Below are positions 43,667-52,805 of a stretch of DNA of 64,000 bases, one piece after another (position 1 is the first letter of the stretch; the number at the start of each line of letters is the position of its first letter). A program made the position numbers and the translations under genes. The notes under the pieces were generated by a model that saw nothing but the letters and a program-made list of their open reading frames with translations, searched no databases and had not been told where the DNA came from. The DNA is from Nesterenkonia sandarakina (GTDB taxonomy: Bacteria > Actinomycetota > Actinomycetes > Actinomycetales > Micrococcaceae): contig NZ_PVTY01000005.1 in the NCBI RefSeq assembly GCF_003003175.1, positions 124,001 through 188,000 of the forward strand. The letters are read 5' to 3'.

Positions 43667-44017
43667 TCACGCCCTGGAGCGGAGCATCTCGATGATGGTG
43701 TCCACCGAGAGCCCGACCGCTCGGGCCTCGATGATGATCGGATCGAGGTAGTGCGTGGCGAACTGCTGCCTGCGCTGAGCGGTGAGGATCTCCCGGGCGC
43801 CGGGCGCCACGAACATGCCCAGACCCCGGCGCTTGAGAAGGATCCCCCGGTCCACCAACAGGTTGAGACCCTTGGCGGCCGTGGCGGGATTGATCCGATG
43901 GAAGGTGGCGAGCTCATTGGTCGATGGGGCACGCTCACCTTCAGCCAGGGAGCCGTCCAGGACGGAGGCCTCCAGCTGTTCGGCGATCTGCACAAAGAGT
44001 GCACGGCCCTCTTCCAC
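43667..44017 (-). CDS. GntR-family regulator, YtrA subfamily
   Basis: Short GntR repressor of 116 residues: a winged helix (ALFVQIAEQLEASVLDGSLAEGERAPSTNELATFHRINPATAAKGLNLLVDRGILLKRRGLGMFV) plus a small C-terminal dimerisation part, no effector domain. This is the YtrA layout. GTG start with AAAGGTGG upstream. It is the first gene of the ABC operon and probably represses it through the perfect repeat at 44065-44104; the inducer is usually a wall-active compound. Confidence 0.9.
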   Translation of the reverse strand: MEEGRALFVQIAEQLEASVLDGSLAEGERAPSTNELATFHRINPATAAKGLNLLVDRGILLKRRGLGMFVAPGAREILTAQRRQQFATHYLDPIIIEARAVGLSVDTIIEMLRSRA

Positions 44018-44064
44018 GAACCAGCCACCTTTCTTCGGAGACTCATCAGCATACCGAGTCCACT

Positions 44065-44104
44065 ACCTCTATGGTTAATTACTCTACTAATGAACCATAG
44101 AGGT
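44065..44104. promoter_or_regulatory. Operator (12-bp perfect inverted repeat) of the YtrA-like operon
   Basis: ACCTCTATGGTT (44065-44076) and AACCATAGAGGT (44093-44104) around a 16-base AT-rich centre that contains a minus-strand TAGAGT. It lies 48 bases upstream of the regulator start and probably encloses the promoter. Confidence 0.75.
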
Positions 44105-44265
44105 TTGGTTGCGTCAAGGGCCGATGATCAGGGGCCTGTCGGGCCGGGGCGTCTGGCCTGTCGGGCTGGGGCGTCTGGTCTGTGGTCTGTGATCCAGAGG
44201 TGGATGCATCGCCCTGTGCGCGATGTCCCAGAGCCGAGTTCTGGTAGGGCCGCAGCCGAAGGACA

Positions 44266-44278
44266 TAGGATCAGGTCA
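44266..44278 (+). promoter_or_regulatory. Leaderless promoter of the HAD hydrolase gene
   Basis: TAGGAT (44266-44271), six bases, ATG 44278. No Shine-Dalgarno sequence. Confidence 0.65.
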
Positions 44279-45093
44279 TGAACGGTGAGAACATCGAATG
44301 CTGGCTGACCGATATGGACGGCGTGCTCGTCCGTGAGCAGGAGGCGCTTCCCGGCGCCGCGGAGCTGCTGGAGCAGTGGCGGCGCAAGGACCTCCCCTAT
44401 CTGGTTCTGACGAACAACTCGATCTTCACCGCCCGCGATCTCAGCGCCCGGCTGCGCAACTCCGGGCTGGTCGTGCCCGAGGAGCGGATCTGGACCTCGG
44501 CCCTTGCCACCGCGACCTTCCTGGCGAACCAGGTCGATCCGGAGTCCAACGCGCAGGGCAGCTGCTACGTCATCGGTGAAGCAGGCCTCACCACCGCGAT
44601 CCACGCCGCGGGCTTCATCATGACGGAGACCAACCCGGACTACGTGGTCGTCGGCGAGACGCGGAACTACAGCTTCGAGGCGATCACCAAGGCGCTTCGG
44701 CTGATCAACAACGGTGCACGCTTCATCCTCACCAACCCCGACGCGACCGGCCCGAGTCCCGAGGGTGTGCTCCCCGCCACCGGCGCGATCGCCTCCCTGA
44801 TCACCAAGGCCACCGGCCGGGTGCCCTATGTGGTCGGCAAGCCCAACCCGATGATGTTCCGCTCTGCCCTGAACCATCTCGGCGCCCACTCCATGGAGAC
44901 CGCGATGATCGGTGACCGGATGGACACCGACATCGTGGCCGGCATGGAGGCCGGGATGCACACCATCCTGGTGATGACCGGACTCTCCAGCCGTGCCAGC
45001 ATCGCGGACTTCCCATTCCGTCCCAACCAGATCATCGACGGCGTCTACGAGCTGCTCGACGACCCGGTCGACCAGGACGACGACACCCAGTAG
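44278..45093 (+). CDS. HAD-IIA family hydrolase (NagD-like phosphatase)
   Basis: Cytosolic phosphatase of 271 residues. Motif I is WLTDMDGVLV (catalytic Asp pair), motif II is LVLTNNS, and motif III/IV are VVGKPNPMMFRSAL and AMIGDRMDTDIVAGMEAGMHTILVMTG. The cap (about 80-180) is of the C2A type found in NagD/PGPase relatives. Sugar or nucleotide monophosphates are usual substrates. Its ATG is leaderless, and a very strong hairpin follows. Confidence 0.9.
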   Translation: MNGENIECWLTDMDGVLVREQEALPGAAELLEQWRRKDLPYLVLTNNSIFTARDLSARLRNSGLVVPEERIWTSALATATFLANQVDPESNAQGSCYVIGEAGLTTAIHAAGFIMTETNPDYVVVGETRNYSFEAITKALRLINNGARFILTNPDATGPSPEGVLPATGAIASLITKATGRVPYVVGKPNPMMFRSALNHLGAHSMETAMIGDRMDTDIVAGMEAGMHTILVMTGLSSRASIADFPFRPNQIIDGVYELLDDPVDQDDDTQ

Positions 45094-45147
45094 GACCAGC
45101 GTCAAGCCGCGCGACCGGCACGCAGCAGGATCACCACGCACGATGAC

Positions 45148-45197
45148 CACACGAGAACGCCCGGCACCTGCAGGCAGGTGCCGGGCGTTCTCGTGTG
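45148..45197. terminator. Bidirectional terminator between HAD and MMPL genes
   Basis: Perfect 23-base stem (45148-45170 with 45175-45197), loop CAGG, between convergent genes. The stem includes GCCCGGCACCTG and its complement. No long T-run. Confidence 0.8.
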
Positions 45198-45207
45198 TGC
45201 GGGTCGA

Positions 45208-47811
45208 TCAGCGCGTGTGCACCGGCTCCGACCGGGGAGCCAGCGGCTCGATCCCGTCTGAGGAGCTCGGCGAGTCGCTGACGACCTCGCGCTCCAGCTG
45301 AGAACCCTCGACGTCGACGTCCGGGATGAGGCGATCCATCCATTTCGGCAGCCACCAGGCGGCCGGGCCGGCGAGGTGCAGCAGCGCGGGGACCAGCATC
45401 AGCCGGACCACGAAGGCGTCCAGCAGCACGCCCACGGAGAGACCCAGCCCGATGGACGCGATCATCGGGTCGTCGGTGAAGACGAAGCCGGCGAAGACCG
45501 AGGCCATGATCAGCGCCGCGGCGGTGACCACTGAGCGCCCGGCGTGGAGACCCTGGCGCACGGCGAGCCGTGGCGCGGAGCCGTGCGCGTAGGCCTCCCG
45601 CATCCCGGAGGCGGTGAAGAGCTGATAGTCCATGGCCAGCCCGAAGAGGATGCCGACCATCAGCACCGGAAGGAAGGTCAAGACCGGGCCAGGTGTCGTG
45701 ACACCGAAGATGTCGGAGAACCAGCCCCACTGGAACACCGCGACGACGATGCCCACGGCGGCTGCGAAGGACCCGACGAAGCCGAGGGTCGCGATCACCG
45801 GGAGCAGGATCGAGCGGAACACCATGATCATCAGCAGCAGCGAGAGCCCGATGACCAGCGCCAGGTATAGCGGCAGCGCATCCGAGATCACATCCGACAT
45901 GTCGATCTGCGCCGCCGTCATGCCCGCCACGGAGAGCTCGACGTCGGCCGCGTCGGTGCCGGAGAGCGGGTTGCCCTGGCGGAACTCGTGCACCAGGTTC
46001 TCGGTGGACTCAGCTGCGGGCCCCTCCTCGGGAATGACCTGGAAGACTCCGAGCGTGTTGTCGTCGTTGAGCGCGGCGGGCACTGCTGCGGCGATGTTCT
46101 CGTTCTCCAGAAGCGCGGTGCCGATCTCGATCTGGTAGTCCTGCGCCTGGGTGTCGTCCAGCCCGGAGGGCAGGTCGGCGAGGACCAGGAGCGGTCCGTT
46201 GACGCCCTGGCCGAAGGCGTCCTCGGTGGCTGCATAGGCCTGGTAGGACGCGGAGTCCTCGGCGTTGGAGCTCGCGTCGGGCAGTCCGAGGCGCAGGTCG
46301 AAGGTCGGAATGGAGAGCACCCCAAGTCCGATCAGCGCGACCGCGGCGATGCCGATCGCCTTGCCGTGACCCATCGGGGTGGTGATCTCCTTGGTGCGCC
46401 GCTCGCCGATGTGGCGACGTTCCTCGCGGGCAAGGATCCTGCGGTCCACGAGGGAGAGCATCGCCGGGGTCATGGTGACCGCTATGAGCACCGAGATGGC
46501 CACGCAGGCTGCGGCGACGGTTCCCATCAGCGCAAGGAACGGCAGACCGGTGACGTTGAGCGCCAGCAGCGCGATCACCACGGTGGCACCGGCGAAGACC
46601 ACGGCGTTGCCCGCTGTGCCTGTGGCCAGGGCGATCGATTTGTGGACCGCCATGCCGTCCTTGAGCTGTCGGCGGTGCCGGTGGATGATGAACAGCGAGT
46701 AGTCGATGCCGACTGCGAGTCCCAGCATGAGACCCAGGATCGGGGTCATGGACATCATCTCGACGACGCCGGAGAATGCCATCGCACCGGCGACGCCGAC
46801 TCCGACGCCGATCAGGGCGTTGAGCAGCGGCAGTCCTGCGCCGATGAGCGTGCCGAGCATGATCAGCAGCACGGCGGCGGCGATCATCAGACCGATCAGC
46901 TCGGCCACGGAGAAGAGGTGCGGAAGCTCGAAGTCGAGGTCGCCGCCGGGAAGGGCCTCGACCCCGTCGATCTCTGCGTCGGTGATGGCCGCCGAGACCG
47001 TGGCCAGGTCCTCCGTGCCGATGCTCTCCATCGGGTCGGTGAAGTTGATCATCAGCACAGCGACGTCGCCGTCGTCGGAGACGACCTGAGCGCCGGATGA
47101 GAGCTCCAGGAGAGCCTCACCGCGCTCCAGCTCCTCAGCAGCCTCGGTGAGCTCGTCCTCGCCGGAGTTCAGCTCCTCCTCGCCTGCCTCGAGCTCCTGC
47201 TGCGCGGCCTCGAGCTCGGCGCGGCCGGCGTCGAGCTCGGCCTGCTGGGCCTCGAACTGGGGCAGAGCGGCATCATAGATGCCCTGCTCCTGAGCGTCGG
47301 CGATGGCGGCATCGAGCTGCTCCTGGCCTTCGTCGACCTGTTCGAATCCTTCCTCGATGTCCTCGCGGCCGGACTCCAGCTCCTCGCGGTTGGTGTCGAT
47401 CTCCTCGCGGCCGGACTCCAGCTCCTCCTCGCCGGTGGAGATGTCGCTGCGCGCGTCAGCGATCTGGTCCTCGGTGGCGAAGGGATCGGTGACGCTGCTG
47501 ACGATGTCATCGGCCTCGAGCTCTTCGATGAACTCGGCGACCTGGTCCTCCTGCTCCTGGGTGAACGGCTCGCCGTCGTCGGTGCGGATGATCGCCGAGG
47601 CGTTGCCGCCGCCGGAGTCCGGCATCTCTTCGGCCAGACGATCGGCGACCGCGGTGGTCTCCAGGTCAGGCAGGGTGATCTGATCCGTCAGCTGTCCGCC
47701 GAAGGCGAGGAAGGAGCTGACGGCGAGGGCGAGCATGGCGAACCAGGCTGCGACGACGGTCTTGGCTCGGCGCGCGGAGAGGAGGCCGAGGCGATAAAGG
47801 AGCTTTGCCAT
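45208..47811 (-). CDS. MMPL-family (RND superfamily) transporter
   Basis: Proton-driven exporter of 867 residues. Two halves, each with an extracytoplasmic domain and a block of about five to six helices; the MMPL signature VGIDYSLFIIHRHRRQL is in the first half and GLAMDYQLFTASGMREAY in the second. The first extracellular domain contains a roughly 120-residue coiled coil of ELESGREE-like repeats. The start is taken at ATG 47811 because TATGAT lies six bases upstream (leaderless); the frame is open to a GTG at 47850. Divergent TetR gene is the probable regulator. Substrate (lipid or drug) unknown. Confidence 0.9.
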   Translation of the reverse strand: MAKLLYRLGLLSARRAKTVVAAWFAMLALAVSSFLAFGGQLTDQITLPDLETTAVADRLAEEMPDSGGGNASAIIRTDDGEPFTQEQEDQVAEFIEELEADDIVSSVTDPFATEDQIADARSDISTGEEELESGREEIDTNREELESGREDIEEGFEQVDEGQEQLDAAIADAQEQGIYDAALPQFEAQQAELDAGRAELEAAQQELEAGEEELNSGEDELTEAAEELERGEALLELSSGAQVVSDDGDVAVLMINFTDPMESIGTEDLATVSAAITDAEIDGVEALPGGDLDFELPHLFSVAELIGLMIAAAVLLIMLGTLIGAGLPLLNALIGVGVGVAGAMAFSGVVEMMSMTPILGLMLGLAVGIDYSLFIIHRHRRQLKDGMAVHKSIALATGTAGNAVVFAGATVVIALLALNVTGLPFLALMGTVAAACVAISVLIAVTMTPAMLSLVDRRILAREERRHIGERRTKEITTPMGHGKAIGIAAVALIGLGVLSIPTFDLRLGLPDASSNAEDSASYQAYAATEDAFGQGVNGPLLVLADLPSGLDDTQAQDYQIEIGTALLENENIAAAVPAALNDDNTLGVFQVIPEEGPAAESTENLVHEFRQGNPLSGTDAADVELSVAGMTAAQIDMSDVISDALPLYLALVIGLSLLLMIMVFRSILLPVIATLGFVGSFAAAVGIVVAVFQWGWFSDIFGVTTPGPVLTFLPVLMVGILFGLAMDYQLFTASGMREAYAHGSAPRLAVRQGLHAGRSVVTAAALIMASVFAGFVFTDDPMIASIGLGLSVGVLLDAFVVRLMLVPALLHLAGPAAWWLPKWMDRLIPDVDVEGSQLEREVVSDSPSSSDGIEPLAPRSEPVHTR

Positions 47812-47823
47812 GACACGATCATA
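47809..47823 (-). promoter_or_regulatory. Leaderless promoter of the MMPL gene
   Basis: Minus strand: TATGAT (47823-47818), six bases, ATG (47811-47809); a weak -35 TTTCGA lies 16 bases upstream. Confidence 0.65.
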
Positions 47824-47892
47824 AACGGAACGCCGCGTCTCGAAATTCACCGATGACTCTATGACGCCTCGATGTGACCAAGGTCATGGCTC

Positions 47893-48528
47893 TCAGTTGC
47901 GGAACGCGCCGATCTCCGGGCGCACGAGTCCGGTGACGACGACGTCGACCAGGCTCTCCGACCAGCTCAGGCTCGGCGCGGATCCGATGAGCATGCGGAA
48001 GATCAACGGATCCCCGATCGCGGAGGCGGCGGCGGCGATGTCGACTCCGTCGCGGAGCTCACCGGCCCGCTCGGCCTCGCGAAGCCGCTCGGCCAGCAGG
48101 CCGTGATCCCACATGCTCGCCTGCTGCAGCAGCCGCTCGGTCCCGGGGTCACCCTGGAGTCCCGCCACCACGAGGCTGCGCGCCATCCCGACGTGGGTGT
48201 CGCGGAAGGCCTCGACGAGCATGCCGCGGATCCAGGTCAGGCAGTCTGCGCGCAGGTCACCGGTGGACGGCATGGGCACCAGCTCGATCTCGGCGTCGCC
48301 GGTGAGCATCACCTCCAGCACCACGGCGGCCTTGGACCTCCACCAGCGATAGATGGTCTGCTTGCTCACACCCGCCTCGGAGGCGATGGCCTCCACCGTG
48401 AGCTCCTCATAGGAGCTCACCCGTAGCAGCCGGGTCGTGGCATCCAGGACCGCCTGGTGGGAGACTTCGCTGCGCGGACGCCCCCGTCGCGGTTCTGCGG
48501 TGTCGGACCGCCGTGCCTCAGATGCCAT
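47893..48528 (-). CDS. TetR-family transcriptional regulator
   Basis: Repressor of 211 residues. The helix-turn-helix is LTVEAIASEAGVSKQTIYRWWRSKAAVVLEVM (about 45-75), followed by a TetR_C-like helical domain. It lies directly upstream of, and in the same direction as, the MMPL exporter (82-base gap), so it probably controls that gene. The ATG (48528) follows a TACGAT box by seven bases; the longer frame to 48720 opposes pabB and is rejected. Confidence 0.88.
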   Translation of the reverse strand: MASEARRSDTAEPRRGRPRSEVSHQAVLDATTRLLRVSSYEELTVEAIASEAGVSKQTIYRWWRSKAAVVLEVMLTGDAEIELVPMPSTGDLRADCLTWIRGMLVEAFRDTHVGMARSLVVAGLQGDPGTERLLQQASMWDHGLLAERLREAERAGELRDGVDIAAAASAIGDPLIFRMLIGSAPSLSWSESLVDVVVTGLVRPEIGAFRN

Positions 48529-48541
48529 GGGCGATATCGTA
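48526..48541 (-). promoter_or_regulatory. Leaderless promoter of the TetR gene
   Basis: Minus strand: TACGAT (48541-48536), seven bases, ATG (48528-48526). Confidence 0.55.
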
Positions 48542-48604
48542 GCGCGCCGAGACGATCCCCGGCCTGTGCCATCCTTGATCCATGACCGCTGCACCAGGGA
48601 CTCC

Positions 48605-50245
48605 ATGAGGACTGCTTCGACCGGCCGCCTGCTGGCTCTGGACGAGCTGTTCGCGGACCACCTGCGGAGCCCCGGAGAGCAGCGCCGCGACACCGAGGAC
48701 CTCGCCGCACAGCTCTTCACGGTTCTCGGCGATCAGCTGGCCGGGGTCCCGGCCGCGCTGCTGGAGAGCAGCGACCACGCCCGGACCGATCAGCCAGCGC
48801 GCAGCGCCCAGAGCATCCTGGCGTTCTCCTTCGGAGTCCAGGCGGCCACGGTCACCCACCTCAAGGGCTGGACCAGCGTGACCACGCCAGCGGGGACCAC
48901 CGAGCGCCGGCTCCCGTTCTTCAGCTGGCTGGCCGAGAACTGGACCCGGCCCGCGGATCAGAACTCCGGCGAGCACGGCACGGAGCAGCCCCCGCGCGAC
49001 ACCCCGCGGTTCGCGCTCGGCTGGGTCGGATGGCTGGGCTATGAGCTCAAGCGGGAGGCCGGCGCGGCGGACCCGGACGGCGCGGCGGACCTGGCAGACA
49101 CGCCGGCGAAGCCGAGCGGCCTGCCCGCCCAGGAGGCCGGTCTGTTCCGTGCCACACATGCTGTGGTCATCCACCATCACACGGGTGAGCTGGAGCTGCA
49201 GTGCCTGGACCCGGCAGCCGAGGCGGACTGGGAGCAGCAGGTGATCTGTGCACTGGGCCGGGTCGTGCCGGAGGGGACCCCCGAGCGCCAGCCCGGCGCC
49301 GCGGGCGCAACAGGCACTGCCGGTGGCGCTGCGACTGACACTCCAGCCCCGCGCGACGCGTCGGTCCTGCGCGACGTGGTGCTCCGGGATGCCCGCAGCG
49401 CCTATCTCGCGGCGATCGAGGAGGCCAAGCGCGAGATCACCGCGGGCAACAGCTACGAGATCTGCCTGACCACTGCGGTCACCGGGACGCTGGCACCCGG
49501 TCACGCACGCGGCGTCGAGCTCTTCGCGGTGCTTCGCGCCCGCAACCGGGCGCCCTTCACCGCGTACCTGAGCATCGGCGAGACCGAGATCCTCTCCACC
49601 TCGCCCGAACGGTTCCTCAGCGTCAGCGCGGGCGGCACTGTGCGGTCGGAGCCGATCAAGGGCACCCGGCCTCGGGGGGCCACCGCCGCCGCGGACCGCG
49701 CCCTGATCGAGGATCTGCGCACCCATCCGAAGGATCGGGCCGAGAACGTGATGATCGCGGACCTGACCCGCAATGACCTCTCGATCCACGCCGTCCCGGG
49801 CAGCCTGCGCACGGAACGGCTCTGCGCGGTGGAGACCTACCCCAGCGTGCACCAGCTGGTCTCCACGGTCAGCGCCCGGATCCCCGACGAGGTCCCACGA
49901 GCTCGGGTCGTCGCCGACGCCTTCCCGCCCGGGTCGATGACCGGGGCGCCGAAGATCTCCACGATGGACATCTTGGAGCGCCTGGAGACCGGGGCGCGCG
50001 GGCCCTATTCGGGCGTGGCGGGGTACTTCAGCCTGAACGGCGCCGCGGACCTCGCCGTGCTGATCCGCACCGCGGTGCTCAGCGGAGGCAGCGACGCCCG
50101 CCGCTTCCACCTGGGTCTGGGCGGCGCGATCACCGCGGATTCCGACCCTGCCGAGGAATGGGAGGAGATCCGCACCAAGTCGCGCGGGGTGCTGGAGGCG
50201 CTCGGTGCGCAGTTCCCGGACGCTGCGGACGACGCTAGTCGGTGA
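48605..50245 (+). CDS. pabB: Aminodeoxychorismate synthase component I
   Basis: Chorismate-binding enzyme of 546 residues; makes 4-amino-4-deoxychorismate for folate. The C-terminal catalytic domain has EITAGNSYEICLTTAVTG, ILSTSPERFLSVSAGGTVRSEPIKGTRPRGAT, ENVMIADLTRNDLS, and AFPPGSMTGAPKISTMDILERLE. PIKGT rather than PIAGT points to PabB instead of TrpE. No glutaminase (PabA) domain is fused. ATG 48605 has a weak AGGGA site. pabC lies 2.5 kb downstream on the same strand. The N-terminal 150 residues are poorly conserved. Confidence 0.9.
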   Translation: MRTASTGRLLALDELFADHLRSPGEQRRDTEDLAAQLFTVLGDQLAGVPAALLESSDHARTDQPARSAQSILAFSFGVQAATVTHLKGWTSVTTPAGTTERRLPFFSWLAENWTRPADQNSGEHGTEQPPRDTPRFALGWVGWLGYELKREAGAADPDGAADLADTPAKPSGLPAQEAGLFRATHAVVIHHHTGELELQCLDPAAEADWEQQVICALGRVVPEGTPERQPGAAGATGTAGGAATDTPAPRDASVLRDVVLRDARSAYLAAIEEAKREITAGNSYEICLTTAVTGTLAPGHARGVELFAVLRARNRAPFTAYLSIGETEILSTSPERFLSVSAGGTVRSEPIKGTRPRGATAAADRALIEDLRTHPKDRAENVMIADLTRNDLSIHAVPGSLRTERLCAVETYPSVHQLVSTVSARIPDEVPRARVVADAFPPGSMTGAPKISTMDILERLETGARGPYSGVAGYFSLNGAADLAVLIRTAVLSGGSDARRFHLGLGGAITADSDPAEEWEEIRTKSRGVLEALGAQFPDAADDASR

Positions 50246-51131
50246 GCTGGTGATCGAAGGTGGCGAGCTTGTCCGCCTGCCGCTCCACGATCACATCGAA
50301 CGTCTCGGCGTCCATGTTCGCGGCGCTGACCATCAGCAGGTGCCTGCCGTAGTCCACGCTCGCTGAGAAGCCGAGGACCTCCACCATGGACTCTCCGTCG
50401 TAGACCTCCATGTTCAGCTCGAGTCCACGGAAGTCGTGGGCCTCGAAGGGCTCGAAGTCCACCGAATCGGTCTCCCCCTCGAGCGGCGCCGCGGCGCAGG
50501 CCTCGGTGACCCGATCCCAGACGGCGCCTGAGTTCGGCGGCTCCTGAAGTCCGAGCATCCAGACATAGAGGCTCTCGGTGCGATCGGTGAGCTCACGCTG
50601 GTACTCCTGGACCACGCCGCGCTCCGGGCTCTCCCCGACGAGGTCCGCGTTGATCCGGTCCATCGCCGCAGCACATTCACCCTCGCCGAAGCTCTCGGTG
50701 TACACCTCTGCGGCCGCACCCAGCTGATCCTCGAAGAAGTCCAGCCCGGTCAGCGTGGAGTGGCTGTCCGGGGTGAAGGGGAGCTCCGACTCGGTGAGCA
50801 GGATCTGCGCGATCTCACGCTCGGTGAGCAGCTCCTCGGACGCAGGCGCGGGCGACGCCTCGGCGCCGTCGTCATCCTGGCTGCTCCCGTCCTCAGCGGA
50901 GGGGTCCTGGGCGGAGCCGTCCTCAGCGGAGGCGTCCTGGGGCGCCCCGGCCTCCGCACTCTGCGAAGGGAGGCCGCTCACGGATGCCGTGTTCTGCTCG
51001 GGACCCGAGTCCTGAGGGTCCGCAGAACAGGCCGTGGCGGCAAGCGTCACCGCGGCGGCGATTCCGAGCAGAGCCGATGCCCGGTTTGCGGAGGGCGCGC
51101 TTCGGCGAGCCGTCGAACGCAGTCCGCTCAT
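50235..51131 (-). CDS. Lipoprotein with an acidic repeat linker, unknown function
   Basis: Secreted lipoprotein of 298 residues; lipobox AATAC (Cys35). A disordered linker with imperfect repeats (QDASAEDGSAQDPSAEDGSSQDD) follows to about residue 95. The outer domain (about 100-298) starts LLTEREIAQILLTESELPF and has two Cys (FGEGECAAAM and VTEACAA). This layout recalls the extracellular PknH-like sensor domains of actinobacteria, from memory and not firmly. ATG with GAGG upstream. It overlaps the convergent pabB end by eleven bases. Confidence 0.78.
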   Translation of the reverse strand: MSGLRSTARRSAPSANRASALLGIAAAVTLAATACSADPQDSGPEQNTASVSGLPSQSAEAGAPQDASAEDGSAQDPSAEDGSSQDDDGAEASPAPASEELLTEREIAQILLTESELPFTPDSHSTLTGLDFFEDQLGAAAEVYTESFGEGECAAAMDRINADLVGESPERGVVQEYQRELTDRTESLYVWMLGLQEPPNSGAVWDRVTEACAAAPLEGETDSVDFEPFEAHDFRGLELNMEVYDGESMVEVLGFSASVDYGRHLLMVSAANMDAETFDVIVERQADKLATFDHQLTD

Positions 51132-51223
51132 GTTTCCTCAGGTCTCATCGGCGCAGGGTGGACAGGTGCCAGCAGGGCTCCGGCGTCCTCGGCAGAGAGT
51201 ATATATGCTCGTCAAACGGGGCT

Positions 51224-52714
51224 CTACTGCAGCCCGGAGGTGAGCCGGAAGGTGTTGTCCAGGTAGCGCACGTGCCACGGCCTGCGTGCCCACTCCTGGA
51301 GGTCAAGCTCGGTGGAGAGCAGCAGGTAGTCGACGAAGACGGCTTCGATCTCGGCGACCTTGTCCACATCGACGATCATCAGCGTGACCTCGAGGTTCAG
51401 CGAGAATGACCGCATATCCATGTTCGAGGAGCCCAGGACCGCGACGTGGTCATCGATGATCATGAACTTCGCGTGCAGCACATCAGGATCCGGGTAGCGG
51501 AAGATCCGCACCCCGGCCTCGAGCAGGATCTGATAATACGACTGCTGGGCATGCTGGACGGTGAACTGATCGGCCTTCTTCGAGACCAGCACCAGGACCT
51601 CGACGTCGCGGTGCGCGGCATTGGTCAGGGCGTAGAGCAGCGAATCGTCGGGGACCAGGTACGGGGTGGAGATGATGATCCGGTCGGTGGCCTGGTAGAT
51701 CAGGTCGTTGAAGAGCCTGAGGTTGTTCTCGTCCGGGAAGCCCGGGCCGGAGGGGACGACCTGGACCAGCGACCCTCCGGAGGAGGCTTCATCGGCCTCG
51801 AGGTCCACCAGCAGCTTCTCCCCGAGGTTCTCATTGGTCTCGGCGTACCAGTCCGAGGCGAAGACGATGTCGAGCCCGGTCACGGCGGGGCCGGTGAGCA
51901 CCACGTTGAGCTCCACCCAGCGTCGGCCCATCCGCACCGCCGCGGGGCGCTGGTAGTGCGGCTCGATCAGGTTCGTGGATCCGGTCAGGGCCGTGATGCC
52001 GTCGATCACCACGATCTTGCGGTGGTTGCGCAGGTCGAGGCGGGAGAAGCGGCGGCGCAGCGGACGGATCGGCAGCACGCGGTGCCACTCGATCTTAGAG
52101 CTGCGCAGCCGCCGCTTCAGGCGGCGGTAGCCCTTGACCCGGGCGGTGCCGAGGTGGTCGAAGAGGAAGCGCACCTTGACCCCGCGCTCGGCCGCGCGCT
52201 CCATGGCGTCGAGGACCGGACCGGTGTATTCGGGGTCATCGCCGACGATGTAGAAGAGCACGTGGACGTACTCCCGCGCCTCATCGATCTGATCGACCAG
52301 CCAGGTGAAGGAGGCCTTGTAGTCGGTGATCAGGGTGAGCTGGTTGCCCTCCTGGATGGGGAACGCGCCGAGGTTGCGGTTGAGCACCGCGGTGGCGCTG
52401 AGCTGCTCATGCTCGCGCAGCTGGTCCGAGAGCTCCATCTGGCTGGTGGCCTCCAGCAGCGCCGCGTTCATCCGCCGCTGACGCTCCTGCCGTCGGGCGG
52501 AGAGCTTGCTGCGACCCAGGAGCAGGAACAGAGGAAGCCCGATCGCAGGGATGAAGAAGATCGCCAGCAGCCAGGCCATCGCGGTGTTGGGACGGCGGTT
52601 CGACGGGATGATGCCGATCACGGCCACCCGGACACCGATCTCGAACACGAGGATGCTCAGGAAGATCCCCTGCGGCAGGTCTTCCAGTCCCAACCCGCTG
52701 AATGGCCACAGCAA
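51224..52714 (-). CDS. cls: Cardiolipin synthase (phospholipase D family)
   Basis: Membrane enzyme of 496 residues that condenses phosphatidyl groups. Two N-terminal helices (about 15-65), then two PLD motifs: NHRKIVVIDGITALTGSTN and LHAKFMIIDDHVAVLGSSNMD. The TTG at 52714 is chosen because GGGAGGGG lies five bases upstream and a -10 TAGGCT (52747-52742) places the transcript start between it and the GTG at 52741, which would be outside the mRNA. Divergent from pabC. Confidence 0.9.
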   Translation of the reverse strand: MLWPFSGLGLEDLPQGIFLSILVFEIGVRVAVIGIIPSNRRPNTAMAWLLAIFFIPAIGLPLFLLLGRSKLSARRQERQRRMNAALLEATSQMELSDQLREHEQLSATAVLNRNLGAFPIQEGNQLTLITDYKASFTWLVDQIDEAREYVHVLFYIVGDDPEYTGPVLDAMERAAERGVKVRFLFDHLGTARVKGYRRLKRRLRSSKIEWHRVLPIRPLRRRFSRLDLRNHRKIVVIDGITALTGSTNLIEPHYQRPAAVRMGRRWVELNVVLTGPAVTGLDIVFASDWYAETNENLGEKLLVDLEADEASSGGSLVQVVPSGPGFPDENNLRLFNDLIYQATDRIIISTPYLVPDDSLLYALTNAAHRDVEVLVLVSKKADQFTVQHAQQSYYQILLEAGVRIFRYPDPDVLHAKFMIIDDHVAVLGSSNMDMRSFSLNLEVTLMIVDVDKVAEIEAVFVDYLLLSTELDLQEWARRPWHVRYLDNTFRLTSGLQ

Positions 52715-52741
52715 TTCGTCCCCTCCCGATCCTTCCAGCAC

Positions 52742-52747
52742 AGCCTA
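52742..52747 (-). promoter_or_regulatory. -10 box of cls
   Basis: Minus strand TAGGCT. With a start about seven bases on, the leader is about 20 bases and contains the GGGAGGGG site, which decides the TTG start. Confidence 0.55.
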
Positions 52748-52792
52748 CTGGGTCGACCGCAGTCGATCGCCCCTGGCGGGCCGCGCAGGGGC

Positions 52793-52805
52793 TAGGCTGT
52801 AGCCA
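52793..52805 (+). promoter_or_regulatory. Leaderless promoter of pabC
   Basis: TAGGCT (52793-52798), six bases, ATG 52805. No Shine-Dalgarno sequence. Confidence 0.65.
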
